From Leptobrachium leishanense (Eukaryota > Chordata > Amphibia > Anura > Megophryidae): a DNA stretch of 64,000 bases. The translations under genes were made by a program, and so were the position numbers. This document shows positions 21,545 to 31,894 of this stretch, one piece after another (the stretch's first letter is position 1; each line of letters starts with the position of its first letter). The notes beneath the pieces were generated by a model. The model did not search any database, had not been told where the DNA came from, and was given only the letters and a program-made list of their open reading frames with translations. Location of the stretch: the NCBI GenBank assembly GCA_009667805.1, contig CM019070.1:60020735-60084734 (forward strand), written 5' to 3'.

Positions 21545-23190
21545 AATAAATTAGGAATCAAAAAATTTCACCAAAAAATCCCCAAAATGCCTAAAAAAAA
21601 TCCTAAAAAATAAATAAATAAATAGACTTTTTGCTGCAAGTAAAAAGAATGAATCACAAAAAGTTGACAGGCGCCAGCAACTAGTACCGCCACCAACAAA
21701 CCAACGCCAACCAGAGTATAGTGGTTTCCCCCAAACCAGTGAAATACAGAAAACAAAGGTACGTATCTGGTGGCGCGATGATGGTCGCTGAATGGTAGGT
21801 GGTGGTTCCCTTAGTTCGTATGAAGCATATGAAAAAGAATAATACAATATATAGTGCAGATGGTACTAACACAAAAATAATATGAACCAATGTGGTATAT
21901 TCCACTCACAAATTAAAGAGCCCGAACACTGGCTCTAAGTGGGTCGAGGCTTTTGGTGTTTTTGCTTCTCCGTTCCTTAAGGTGACCCACGCCTTATACT
22001 GGATGGAGAGTGGCTCATACAAATGGACATGGAAAGAAAACAGAAACAACTTCCTTGTGCAGATCTTCCAAAGTTCAGATGGCATAGATATACGTAGCTG
22101 TTAAACTCACATTTGTAGGAGCTTATAGACCAAGCTCGTGGTTTGTGCACTTCAAGGCTCGCATAGGGTGGAACCCAAACCCGTCTTCAAATCCAGAATG
22201 TCAAGGGGACAATCAAATTTAAAGTTTAAAATTATTTATTAGAACATAAATAAAACAAATAAAATACTGGCTCAGCCAGGAGACCAGAACGCGTTTCGCC
22301 AGACGTGATGGCTTCTTCAGCTGGCGAAACGCGTTCTGGTCTCCTGGCTGAGCCAGTATTTTATTTGTTTTATTTATGTTCTAATAAATAATTTTAAACT
22401 TTAAATTTGATTGTCCCCTTGACATTCTGGATTTGAAGACGGGTTTGGGTTCCACCCTATGCGAGCCTTGAAGTGCACAAACCACGAGCTTGGTCTATAA
22501 GCTCCTACAAATGTGAGTTTAACAGCTACGTATATCTATGCCATCTGAACTTTGGAAGATCTGCACAAGGAAGTTGTTTCTGTTTTCTTTCCATGTCCAT
22601 TTGTATGAGCCACTCTCCATCCAGTATAAGGCGTGGGTCACCTTAAGGAACGGAGAAGCAAATCACCCAAAAGCCTCGACCCACTTAGAGCCAGTGTTCG
22701 GGCTCTTTAATTTGTGAGTGGAATATACCACATTGGTTCATATTATTTTTGTGTTAGTACCATCTGCACTATATATTGTATTATTCTTTTTCATATGCTT
22801 CATACGAACTAAGGGAACCACCACCTACCATTCAGCGACCATCATCGCGCCACCAGATACGTACCTTTGTTTTCTAAAAAGAATGAATGGTTGAATAAAT
22901 ATGTAATAAAAATGGGAAATATTTTTTACATTGAAACCTATGGGATTTGCCTGATTAAACCTGTCGAACAAATCACCGAAAATCAGGGCTTTTCACTGAC
23001 ATATTGGTGCTGTTCTGAGTTCTCTGAATAGATACCATTACTTGTCTATGGGGAATTTAACTGATGCTGAATCGCACCGAACGGCACCAAGGCGCTGTCC
23101 ATGGCCTGTGGTGCTGAATACAACAGATTCAGCACCACGGCCAATGGACAGGGATGCGGTGCTGAGTCTCAGTGAAACGGTATAACAAAC
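21545..23190. mobile_element. decayed CAGGGTTATCC-family MITE hosting a foldback retroelement
   Basis: 21560-21654 (ATAGACTTTTTGCTGCAAG) and 22889-23190 (ACATTGAAACCTATGGGATT, then a TTCTCTGAATAGAT stretch) match consecutive interior parts of 55271-56247. They are separated only by the insertion 21655-22874. Both termini are too decayed to place. Confidence 0.6.
21655..22874 (-). mobile_element. foldback retroelement with 14-bp TSD and hammerhead-like centre (Penelope-like?)
   Basis: Two arms of about 554 bp (21749-22302 and 22321-22874) are almost identical inverted copies around an 18-bp spacer. The direct repeat TAAAAAGAATGAAT flanks the insertion (21641-21654, 22875-22888), which points to target-primed reverse transcription rather than cut-and-paste. 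On the minus strand the centre reads CCAG-CTGAAGA-(stem)-GAAAC-GCGTT-CTGG. It can be drawn as a type I hammerhead with a very short helix III. Penelope-like elements are known to carry hammerheads; that assignment is inferred. No reverse transcriptase is present. Confidence 0.6.
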
Positions 23191-23361
23191 TGATCCATAA
23201 AAACAAAATCAATTAGTTTCATACTGTTTAGTTTTTGGTCCGAATTTTCTTTCCGTTTTCGGACCATTTCAGACAGAACCGATTCGTATTTCGGAAGCAC
23301 TTCCGAAATACGAATCGGGAAAATTTTGTCTGAATTTTGATTCCAAACGAAACGCACATCT

Positions 23362-23727
23362 CTACCAAATACTTGGTTTCCTCTTTTCTGATGCTTTGCC
23401 AGACAATGATAAGCCCACCTCCAGGAGAGTGTCCTGCACTTGTCTGGATGTTGTGAATGAGTTTTTCTTTATCATAGAGAGTATACTGCGATCATACACC
23501 ACTGTTGTCTTCTGTGGATGTCCAGGCCATTTTATGTTGCTGAGCTCACCAGTGCGTACTTCTTTCCACAGAATGTACAAAACTGTTGATTTGGCCACAA
23601 CGAATGTTGCTGCTATCTCTCTGATGATTTGTTTTGTTTTTGAAGCCTTACAATGGCCATTTTCACTTGAATGGACAGCTCCTTTGAAAGCATGATGTAG
23701 ATTCACAGCAACAGATTCCAAATGCAA
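23362..23727 (-). pseudogene. Tc1-like transposase, N-terminal DNA-binding part only
   Basis: The 121-residue frame shows the Tc1 bipartite DNA-binding region: a first helix-turn-helix (about residues 33-60, EIAATFVVAKSTVLYIL), a GRPR-like linker (WPGHPQK, about 67-73) and a second HTH (TTSRQVQDTLLEVGLSLS). The catalytic DDE half is absent; the reading frame ends where the element is truncated. Confidence 0.7.
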
Positions 23728-23792
23728 ATACCATACTTGGAATCAACTCCAGACCCGGGGGCGGACTGACCCATCGGGCACTCGGGGCGCTG

Positions 23793-24003
23793 CGGACCAC
23801 GGCGGCGCACTAACACACCGCCTTGTCGGCGGCACTCCAGCGTGCCTTCCTGGGCCCCACGTGCACCCTGCATTGACGCCGCCCCCCATGTGATGAGCGC
23901 GCTTCATGTGAGGGGGTGGCATCAATGCAGGGTGAACGTGGGGCCCAGGAAGGCACGCTGGAGCGCCGACGACAAGGCGGTTTGTTAGTACGCCGCCGTG
24001 GTC
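23793..24003. repeat. GC-rich palindrome of element B
   Basis: Arms such as GCACTCCAGCGTGCCTTCCT and AGGAAGGCACGCTGGAGCGC are inverted around a centre near CATGTGATGAGCGCGC. The arms contain CCCCACGTGCACCC and its counterpart GAACGTGGGG. Confidence 0.85.
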
Positions 24004-24034
24004 GGAAGTTGGAACGTCCCTTACAAAACCGAGC

Positions 24035-24447
24035 TGCTGGGGTCAGTATATATCCATGTGTGAGCTGGGCACTATACATCCATGTGTGAGCTGGGCACTA
24101 TACATCCATGTGTGAGCTGGGCAATATACATCCATGTGTGAGCTGGGCAATATACATCCATGTGTGAGCTGGGCATTGTACATCCATGTGTGACCTGGGC
24201 ACTATACATCCATGTGTGCGCTGGGCACTATACATCCATGTGTGAGCAGGGGCAATACACATCCATGTGTGACCTGGGGCACTATATATCCATATGTGAG
24301 CTGGGGCAATATATATCAATGTGTGAGCTACTGGGGCAACATATATCCATGTTTGAGCTACTGGGAGCAATATATATCCATGTTTGAGCTGCTGGGGGCA
24401 ATATATATCCATGTGTGAGCTGCTGGGGGCAATATATATCCATGTGT
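24035..24447 (-). repeat. minisatellite in element B, about 26-bp unit
   Basis: About 16 copies of TATACATCCATGTGTGAGCT plus GGGCAC. On the minus strand this is CAGCTCACACATGGAT, the same core as in elements A, C, D and E. Copies nearest M2 have lengthened spacers (GAGCTACTGGGGGCAATATA). Confidence 0.93.
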
Positions 24448-24605
24448 GAGCTGCACATTACTGTGGGTTTTATTGCTGTGCAGCTCTGTGATACGCTCAT
24501 ACACACTGCACATTACCGTGAGGTTTTTTGCTGTGCAGCTCTGTAATACGCTCATGCACTCTGCACATTACTGGGAGTTTTATTGCTGTGGAGCTCTGTA
24601 ATGTG
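24448..24605 (+). repeat. module M2, three copies
   Basis: Units of about 55-58 bp: CACATTACTGTGGGTTTTAT, TGCTGTGCAGCTCTGTGATA, CGCTCATACACACTG. The block directly abuts the minisatellite. Confidence 0.9.
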
Positions 24606-25253
24606 CAGTGTGTCAGGATTGTACAGTATCTGTTAAAGTGATCGGCAGTTTCCCACATTTTCCACAGGGACTTTCTGTGCCGGGGTGTAGCCTTAGCTGC
24701 AATGAGTGGGTGATGGCTGCTGCAGCATTGCGGTGGCCATCTGTAAGTATGGAGGGGGGGCACAATTCGCTGCTGGGTCCAAGTGGATTTTCAAAAAGGT
24801 TATTTTTAGGAGTTCAGAAATGAATTCTTTAGTACAATAATGTACATGTGGGTGTTGCGTTGTAGGGGGTGGGGTTTTTATGGGTGTGGCCTCCTGTGGG
24901 TGCAGAACAAGTGGGGCCCCATGACATCCTATTGCCCGGGGGCCCCATTAGTTGTCAGTCCACCCCTGTCCAGACCTTTTACTTGCTTAATTGATGAAGA
25001 ACTAATGAAGGAGTAGCCCACAACTGCCCGTGAAACAGATTTTGCTTCAATTGTCCAATTACTTTTGGTCCCTTGAAAAAGGAGGTGGCTACTCTTAAGA
25101 GCTGTAATTCCTAAACCCTTCCTCAAATTAAACCTGAGATTGTAAACTTCCAGCCCTTACCCATTCTATAGCTATAGCTTGAATATGTTTTGGTAAATAC
25201 CTGCAAAAAACTAAAATTGTTCCTGTGTCCAAATATATATGGACCTAACTGTA

Positions 25254-25649
25254 GTATGATAACAAACAAGTCCATAACATACCATTGTGAAGGGTTGTCT
25301 TTGTGTGACTGTGAAAGATGACAGCATGAGGGGGAAATAAAAAAGACGGGCATTAGGGGACGAGGCGAGGTGGAAAGATGAACTTTACGAGTTTAAGGAA
25401 AAAAATGAGTGAGGTACTAAAGGATGATGATGTAAGGTTAGTAGAGAGACATTAGGGGTGCTAGAAATTTTAAAAAGACAAAGCTAACAAGTAGGGGAGA
25501 TAAAGGAGAATATGTTTCAGGTACTGCAAATGCAAACCACGGCAATCAACACATTTTAAACCTCCACCTTAGTGACTTATTTACTAATCATCAAAAGGGT
25601 GACGTTCTAAGCGCTTAACATGTATATGATTTGCAATATAGTTACACTT
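25254..25649. other. no gene recognised
   Basis: No element ends or coding pattern found. Confidence 0.3.
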
Positions 25650-25765
25650 ACAAGTATTTATAAAGTGCCAGCATGTTCTGCAGCACTGTACAATGGTTTT
25701 GACACAACAACAAATATACATACACGTTAGACACACAAAGAACAATAGGAGAGAGGACCCTTACA
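25650..25765. repeat. interspersed repeat R3, copy 2
   Basis: TATTTATAAAGTGCCAGCAT, then a GCAGCACTGTACAATGG stretch and GGAGAGAGGACCC. Same order as 18150-18280 and 26805. Confidence 0.65.
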
Positions 25766-25897
25766 TATTACACCTTATATTAGCTGTCTAAATTGATGGG
25801 GAATTTCCATTTGCACGTTTTTCCATTATTTGCTTGTTTACTAAATGCAATTCAGAAACGGATTGAAATATTGCTTCAAAAATCAAATTCTCTTTTA

Positions 25898-26314
25898 GGC
25901 TGGGGTCAGCCGAACGCAGTGCGAACGCGCGTACAGCCGCACTTAATGAACGGCCGTAGTAGCAGCAAATGACGTGCACTATACGAAGTATGGCCGCACG
26001 AAAGCTCGGCCGCGCAACGCAAGAGGCAAACAAACACATTTTTTCGAGAACGTGAAACCGCTAATACTGACGTACAGAGTGCGCTGCGTCCGCTAGCGGT
26101 GTGTGTGCATGATTAGGAGACGTCAGACGCTGCTAATGTCCGGCCTACATAACGTCCAGACGCAAGAAGTGTTTTATTGATGATCCATACAAAATCACGG
26201 ACGAAAATGCGCATCGTATGACTGCTATCGCGTATACCGTGAAAAAATACGTCCGTTCGTTCGAACTCACTTTTTCACGGACGACGCGAAAAATGCGTTC
26301 GTCTGACCCTAGCC
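25898..26314. mobile_element. Harbinger-like foldback MITE, GGCTGGGGTCAGCCG family, copy 2, TSD TTA
   Basis: GGCTGGGGTCAGCCGAACGC pairs with GCGTTCGTCTGACCCTAGCC. TTA is present on both sides (25895-25897, 26315-26317). Same family as 12648-13066 and 53150-53576. Confidence 0.85.
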
Positions 26315-26317
26315 TTA

Positions 26318-26804
26318 AGAGCAAAGCAATGGCTGAGTTCTATGTAAACTATAAGAATTCAGGGATGATTCTGGTTTTTAGAGCTGACATTCTTTATGGA
26401 TACACTTGAACTTGTGTTATTACAAGGCAACTTGGAGTTGGTCTTGTTCACATCGAAGGTTTATTTAAAAAAAAAAAGCAGCAAACTACAGTACATCCAG
26501 TCTTGTGTCCTTCCAGCCTTCTTTTCTCTAAGGTGCTCCACATCTTGTGATACTATAGATATGGAGGTGTGGCATTTCTGCATATGCGTATATTCCATTT
26601 TGAATTTATGTTTTTGTGTTATTATTTGATCTTGAGAGCCTGTAACCCCCCCTCCCCCAGAAACAAATCAGCATTCATCTCTCCCGTTTACTTTACATGT
26701 AGCGTTATTTCAGCTTTACTGTCAAGGAATTAAGAGCTACAGTTCCACCTAGAGGACAATATCTGTTAGCACAGCAATGTTGTTCAAATAATGTTGAAAT
26801 GATT
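26318..26804. other. no gene recognised
   Basis: No element ends or coding pattern found. Confidence 0.3.
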
Positions 26805-27190
26805 TCAGGATATTATTATTATTCTTTATTTATAAAGCGCCAGCATATTCCGCAGCGCTGTACAATAGGTTACAGTATAGACAGGGTTACAATACATTGA
26901 ACAACATTCGACAAACAGTACAGGAGGAGATGAGGGCCCTATTCCCGTAGGAACTCACAATCTAGAAGGGTTGGGGTTGGAAACAGGAGGAGAGTACTGC
27001 AAGGTGAGAGTGATTGATGGTTGCGTCAGTGAGTTGGGTGGTAGGCTTCCCTAAATAGGAACATTTTAAGGGAGCGTTTGAAGGAACAGAAATTAGGGGA
27101 AAGTCTGACCGTACGAGGGAGAGTGTTCCAGAGAGTGGGGCTGCGCGTGAGAAGTCCTGCAGGATACACTGTGTTCATCCACATATTGTA
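26805..27190. repeat. interspersed repeat R3, longest copy
   Basis: Starts with TATTTATAAAGCGCCAGCAT and CCGCAGCGCTGTACAATAGG, and continues through GGAGGAGATGAGGGCCC and a GAGTGTTCCAGAGAGTGGGG stretch. This layout is typical of a widespread amphibian LINE/SINE-type 3' region. No reverse transcriptase is seen. Confidence 0.65.
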
Positions 27191-27212
27191 CAAGCCCATA
27201 CTCGGACCCTTA

Positions 27213-27503
27213 GGCTGGGTTCACACCTAAGCGTTTTACAGCGCGTTCCTACGCACTGTAAAACGCTCAAACAGTGGAATCCCATGATTCCCTATGTGTG
27301 CATGTCACACCTGGCCGTTTCTCAGCGCGCATGAACGCGCTGATAAATGGCCAACGCACAAAGAAGTTCGGGAGCTTCTTTTCTGCAGATAGCCGCGCGT
27401 TCGCGGCCATATCATAGCCGCGAACGCGCGCGCAACGCGAACGCGCATAAAAAAAACGCACGCATTGAGCGACGCTGCGCAACGCGTAGGTGTGAACCCA
27501 GCC
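27213..27503. mobile_element. Harbinger-like foldback MITE, GGCTGGGTTCACACC ends, TSD TTA
   Basis: GGCTGGGTTCACACCTAAGC at the left pairs with its complement at the right (GGTGTGAACCCAGCC). TTA is on both sides (27210-27212, 27504-27506). The arms are rich in GCGC and CGCG. Non-coding. Confidence 0.88.
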
Positions 27504-27792
27504 TTAGGTGCCCTGTGGGCAAAATCGTCCCGACACCACTCTCCCCACCTCCATGTCTACACCTTCCTACTCAATACCTCCCACCATATAAACCTCACCA
27601 CTACTCTTATCTACTCAAAACAAAGAGACTAGAAAGCTTGATGATTAACACTGTTAAAATGTAAGTATAGTGTTTAAATAAATCAGCAGAAAACAAACTA
27701 AAATGGTAAACAATATTTGTCAACATAGGCATTCACAGCCTATTGCATTAGGGTGTGCAAACCCAAACGTTCAACCATACGTGTATATATAA

Positions 27793-28060
27793 TATACACT
27801 CACCAGCCACTTTAATAGGTACACCTTGCAAGTACCGCATTGGACCCCTTTTGCCTTCAGAACTTCCTAAATTCATCATGGCATAGAATCAACATGGTGT
27901 TGGAAACATTGCTCAGATTTTGGTCTTTATTGACATGATAGCATCACGTGGTTGCTGCAGATACTCAGGTAGGCCGTGGAATTTTAGAATTGCTCAATTG
28001 GTACAAAGGGGCCCAAAGTGTGCCTAGAAAATATCCCCTACACCAGCCTGAAATTTACCA
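27793..28060 (+). repeat. interspersed repeat with ACTCACCAGCCACTTTAATA start
   Basis: The start and the sequence GGTACACCTTGCAAGTACC, GACATGATAGCATCACG and TTGCTCAATTGGTAC follow a repeat that I recognise as common in fish and frogs. Its class is not clear to me. The interior seems shortened. Confidence 0.55.
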
Positions 28061-28239
28061 AGTCCGGAAGTTCGGCGCTGAGCGGCCACAGCGTTGGCCT
28101 CTAAGAGATGCCGGCGCTGTTAAAAAATGAGTGCAGGGGTTGGTGTCAAAAATATGCCGCTAGCCCAAAATCTGCAGCTTGGAGCGGTTGCTCCAAACTG
28201 TTCCATGGTTGGGCCGGCTCTGCTCTCCAATGACACCTA

Positions 28240-28484
28240 ACCTTGTGGGGGGAGGTAAAGAACAGAGATTCAGGGGTCCATATGACCTTTGTCACTCCCT
28301 GCACCAGTACAGTGGCTTGTGTGTTAGATGAAACAATGTGTAATAATACATTGCATCATCACCACCACCACATTTTCTCCCTGCATGGGACTTGTGAAGG
28401 TGAGTTTGTGCAGTAGCATTGTTTGGTTTATAAGTAAAAAAATCATACAATGCTACTGCTTTTAGAATAAAAAAACATTATTTG
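28240..28484. repeat. repeat R1, partial copy
   Basis: GAAGGTGAGTTTGTGCAGTA and CAATGCTACTGCTTTTAG parallel the units at 2870-3510. It is interrupted at 28485 by the LTR-like repeat. Confidence 0.5.
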
Positions 28485-28524
28485 TGTAGCGCAGGCTACT
28501 TGAACTGTGTGTGTACTAGGGATG

Positions 28525-29073
28525 TGTAACGTTGGGGGCTTCCAGCCCTACCTGTGTGCTTGAGGACAGCAAGTCTGATGCTGCTCGCTGACCACTGCCC
28601 GGTTTAAATGGAGACAGGCAGGGAGGTGATTGCATGAGGTGTGGCTTGAGTGGGGGGCGTGGTCTGGTGAAGGTCTTTAAAAACCCTCAGTTAGTGTCAG
28701 AAGTTGCACAGATCGTGGTTATCCATCCTGAGCCCCTTGTGCCTGACTGCTATATTGATTTAACCTGTTACTGACCTCTGCTTGTGTTCTGACCATTCTG
28801 CCTTCTGTTGCCCTAGACTATTTGCTTGTACTACGCTACTGCTCTGATACCGACCCGGCTATTCCATTTGACCATTCTGAACTCTGTATTCCTGATTCTG
28901 GCTCGGCTGACTCCTCTCCGTATTGTTAACCCTTTTCTGTCTAGCTAGTTTACCTGGCCAATTCTAAGGACCAGACAGATAGGGATCATTCACAGCTACA
29001 CTGTTGGTAGCTTCTGGGTTTTGTGGAGTGTTGGGTGTTAAGTACTGCGTGGTGGGATCCGGGAACCGTGACA
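28525..29073 (+). repeat. 5' LTR
   Basis: Starts TGTAACGTTGGGGGCTTCCA and ends GGGAACCGTGACA. About seven substitutions distinguish it from the 3' LTR by eye (about 1.3 percent), so the insertion is fairly young. Confidence 0.93.
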
Positions 29074-29089
29074 TTACGATCTGGCCAAT

Positions 29090-30013
29090 ATGGATCCCGC
29101 AGATTTAACACAGCACTTGGCTACCTTTGTATCCAGACAGGATGGGCAGGATCATAGGATGGATCAGTTTGCCATTGCCTTACAAACTATCCTGAATCGT
29201 ACTGCACACCTGGAACCAGTTGGGGTTGCACCCCCGCCTGCTATACCTGTGCCCCCTGTCGTTCAGACATCCCAGGTACACATAATGAGGCAGCCAGTAC
29301 ATAGTGAGCGAGCAGTAATTCTAGAGGTGCTGGAGATCCTGAGAGGGGCTAACAAGCTCATTACTCAGCACCTGGATATCCTGTATGCAAGTTTGCTGCA
29401 ACCTCCTAGGGACATCTTCCCAAAGGAGCCTGTTCCAGTTCCAGTTAAAGGTTCCAGAGGACCCCTGACCCTGGAGGAAAGGGTATGGAGGAAGACTCAG
29501 GGCTTATGCTTTTATTGCGGTTCTTTCCTGCATAAAAGAATGGACTGTCAATTGCGCCCCCAGAAGTTACCCTCCATGTTCCAGCCTTACCAGGCCCCAG
29601 AGTCCACTGCCCTGCACGTCGCAGGATGTCCAAAATCCACTGCCCAACAGGGAGAGACCAGGTGTAATGCCCAGCAGTGGGAAGTCAAGAGTGCTGCCCT
29701 GCAGCATGAACAATCTAAGGTGGCTGCTCAGCAGCACAAAGAATCTGAGTCTGCTGTTTGTCAGCTTTAAGTCCTGTCCATGTCTACTGTGCCTAAGCTA
29801 GCAGTTCCAGTCAAGAGTGCTGCCCTGCAGCACGAACAAATCAAGTCCACTGCCTCGCAGTGCGAGATCTGGTCCACCGCTAACCAGTTTGAGAGCCAGT
29901 CCACTGCACAGCAGTTCAAGAGACAGTGCCAAGCCAAGGTGGTTGCAAAGCACTGTGAGATCAAGATTGTTGCAGAGCCGGTAGCTGCCAGCCACGCTCA
30001 CCCGAGCCGGTAG
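29090..30013 (+). pseudogene. Ty3/gypsy-like gag fragment with zinc knuckle, stop-interrupted
   Basis: The frame opens only 17 bp after the 5' LTR. The first 226 codons include a zinc knuckle with CX2CX4HX4C spacing at about residues 143-156 (CFYCGSFLHKRMDC). Only a short stretch precedes it, so most of a capsid domain seems missing. A Gln/Ala/Ser-rich tail follows. A stop at 29768-29770 interrupts the frame, which continues in phase to 30013. The product would bind nucleic acid through the knuckle; function is unlikely. Confidence 0.7.
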
Positions 30014-30590
30014 CTGCCCAGCCACGCTCACCCGAGCCGGTAGCTGCCCAGCCACGCTCACCCGAGCCGGTAGCTGCCCAGCCACGCTCACCCGAGTCGG
30101 TAGCTGCCCAGCCACGCTCACCCGAGCCGGTAGCTGCCCAGCCACGCTCACCCGAGCCGGTAGCTGCCAGCCACGCTCACCCGAGCCGGTAGCTGCCAAG
30201 CCACGCTCACCCGAGCCGGTAACTGCCAAGCCACGCTCACCCGAGCCGGTAGCTGCCAAGCCACGCTCACCCGAGCCGGTAGCTGCCAAGCCACGCTCAC
30301 CCGAGCCGGTAGCTGCCAAGCCACGCTCACCCGAGCCGGCTGTTGCCAAGCCACGCTCACCCGAGCCGGCTGTTGCCAAGCCACGCTCACCCGAGCCGGT
30401 AGCTGCCAAGCCACGCTCACCCGAGCCGGCTGTTGCCAAGCCACGCTCACCCAAGCCGGCTGTTGCCAAGCCACGCTCACCCGAGCCGGCTGTTGCCAAG
30501 CCACGCTCACCCGAGCCGGCTGTTGCCAAGCCACGCTCACCCGAGCCGGCTGTTGCCAAGCCACGCTCACCCGAGCTGGCTGTTGCTGCC
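29990..30590 (+). repeat. 30-bp tandem array inside the LTR retrotransposon
   Basis: Twenty copies of GCCAAGCCACGCTCACCCGA plus GCCGGTAGCT or GCCGGCTGTT. The 30-bp length keeps one frame open, encoding the decapeptide AKPRSPEPVA. One-base losses near 30000 and 30170 shift the frame. The minus strand is also open over the array (384 codons, GERGLA repeats). Confidence 0.93.
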
Positions 30591-31142
30591 ATGTCCAAGT
30601 CACCACAGAGTCGTGCTAAAGGCGCTGCCCCTCCTGTCCTTGCCAAGGGTGCTACCCAACCGGTCCACACCAAGGGCGCTGCCCCACCGAGCCCAGCTGT
30701 CCCGGCATCTTCGAGCCCAGCTGTCCCCGTGTCTTCGAGCCCAGTGGTTCCAGTCCAGTCGCCGCAGAGCCGTGCCAAGGTCCCTGACCCACAGATCCGT
30801 GCTGTTGCCGCCATGACTAAGTCGCAGCAGAGCCGTGCCGGGGTCACTGACCCGCAGATCCGTACCACTGGTGCCGTGTTCATGTTGCCGCAGTGCAGAG
30901 AGGACACTGTTGCTGTCCATTCCGCGTCCTGTACCAGGGGTAGGAGACGCAAAAGGACTGGTGCCAGTGCCTTCCAACCTGGACCCAGCTTTGGCTCCCA
31001 AGAGGTCTGTACCTCAGGCCCGCAAGCCCGAGAGTCGAGTCCTGTCCCTGCTGGATGTTTCCGAGCCTCTAACGGTGCTATTATATGCCTTGAGGACCGA
31101 GAGGTGTATGAGAGGGCTCTACGTATCTACAAGACCCATTGA
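30180..31142 (+). CDS. Pro/Ala-rich repeat protein of the LTR element (doubtful)
   Basis: From about 30180 the frame reads some fourteen decapeptides AKPRSPEPVA and continues into a Pro/Ser/Ala-rich region with RAKG and DPQIR motifs, ending at 31142. No catalytic domain is seen. Its start codon is uncertain; the first Met is at 30591 after the array. It could be the remains of a gag C-terminal extension that shifted frame. Confidence 0.35.
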   Translation, partial: PEPVAAKPRSPEPVTAKPRSPEPVAAKPRSPEPVAAKPRSPEPVAAKPRSPEPAVAKPRSPEPAVAKPRSPEPVAAKPRSPEPAVAKPRSPKPAVAKPRSPEPAVAKPRSPEPAVAKPRSPEPAVAKPRSPELAVAAMSKSPQSRAKGAAPPVLAKGATQPVHTKGAAPPSPAVPASSSPAVPVSSSPVVPVQSPQSRAKVPDPQIRAVAAMTKSQQSRAGVTDPQIRTTGAVFMLPQCREDTVAVHSASCTRGRRRKRTGASAFQPGPSFGSQEVCTSGPQARESSPVPAGCFRASNGAIICLEDREVYERALRIYKTH

Positions 31143-31212
31143 CTTTTTTCTTGTAATTTTTCTTGTTGTCCTCTTTTGAGCATCCGGCGTCTGCTCGTGG
31201 AGAGGGGGGTAC

Positions 31213-31761
31213 TGTAACGTTGGGGGCTTCCAGCCCTACCTGTGTGCTTGAGGACAGCAAATCTGATGCTGCTCGCTGACCACTGCCCAGTTTAAATGGA
31301 GACAGGCAGGGAGGTGATTGCATGAGGTGTGGCTTGAGTGGGGGGCGTGGTCTGGTGAAGGTCTTTAAAAACCCTCAGTTAGTTTCAGAAGTTGCCCAGA
31401 TCGTGGTTATCCATCCTGAGCTCCTTGTACCCGACTGCTATATTGATTTAACCTGTTACTGACCTCTGCTTGTGTTCTGACCATTCTGCCTTCTGTTGCC
31501 CTAGACTATTTGCTTGTACTACGCTACTGCTCTGATACCGACCCGGCTATTCCATTTGACCATTCTGAACTCTGTATTCCTGATTCTGGCTCGGCTGACT
31601 CCTCTCCGTATTGTTAACCCTTTTCTGTCTAGCTAGTTTACCTGGCCAATTCTAAGGACCAGACAGATAGGGATCATTCACAGCTACACTGTTGGTAGCT
31701 TCTGGGTTTTGTGGAGTGTTGGGTGTTAAGTACTGCGTGGTGGGATCCGGGAACCGTGACA
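31213..31761 (+). repeat. 3' LTR
   Basis: 549 bp, collinear with 28525-29073, with TGTAACG and GTGACA ends. Immediately preceded by a polypurine stretch and followed by the GGATG duplication. Confidence 0.93.
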
Positions 31762-31894
31762 GGATGCACCGATACCACTTTTTAAGACCGAGTACGAGTG
31801 CCGATACTTTTCTTCAAGTACACACCAATACGAGTACCGATACTTTTTTATGTCATGTGACGCTTTCCAATAAGAACAGACCTCATATAAAAAT

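Larger units (their letters stand above)
23756..24968. mobile_element. satellite-bearing hAT element, family B, TSD TCCAGACC
   Basis: CGGGGGCGGACTGACC at the left pairs with GTCAGTCCACCCCTG at the right, and TCCAGACC is duplicated exactly (23748-23755, 24969-24976). Order inside: GC-rich palindrome, minisatellite (minus orientation), three M2 units, 360 bp of unique sequence. No transposase. Other copies or ends of this family: 9245, 39605, 43462 and 52626. Confidence 0.93.
23345..25251 (-). mobile_element. Tc1-like relic split by a hAT element
   Basis: The right end GGACCTAACTG followed by TA, with GTCCAAATATATATGGACC, is a known Tc1 terminal type. The left side is truncated inside the transposase at about 23350. 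The hAT 23756-24968 separates the two halves (23345-23755 and 24969-25251), and TCCAGACC is duplicated on both sides of it. Confidence 0.75.
28525..31761 (+). mobile_element. small LTR retrotransposon lacking pol, TSD GGATG
   Basis: Two 549-bp LTRs with TGTAACG...CCGTGACA ends flank a 2.1-kb interior. GGATG is duplicated (28520-28524, 31762-31766). The interior has a Ty3/gypsy-like gag fragment, a 30-bp tandem array and a Pro-rich frame. No protease, reverse transcriptase or integrase is seen. A purine run (GGAGAGGGGGGT) precedes the 3' LTR. It would need proteins supplied by a relative. Confidence 0.92.

Noticed and set aside
24035..24447. Second CRISPR-like or zinc-finger-like array
   Set aside because: No spacers and no Cys/His periodicity; it is a minisatellite inside hAT B.
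29074..29090. Normal tRNA primer-binding site after the 5' LTR
   Set aside because: The sequence does not begin TGG and I cannot match it to a tRNA 3' end with confidence.
29798..30952. 384-codon minus-strand frame with GERGLA repeats
   Set aside because: It is antisense to the 30-bp array of the LTR element, whose sense strand holds the gag-derived frame; the repeats keep both strands open.
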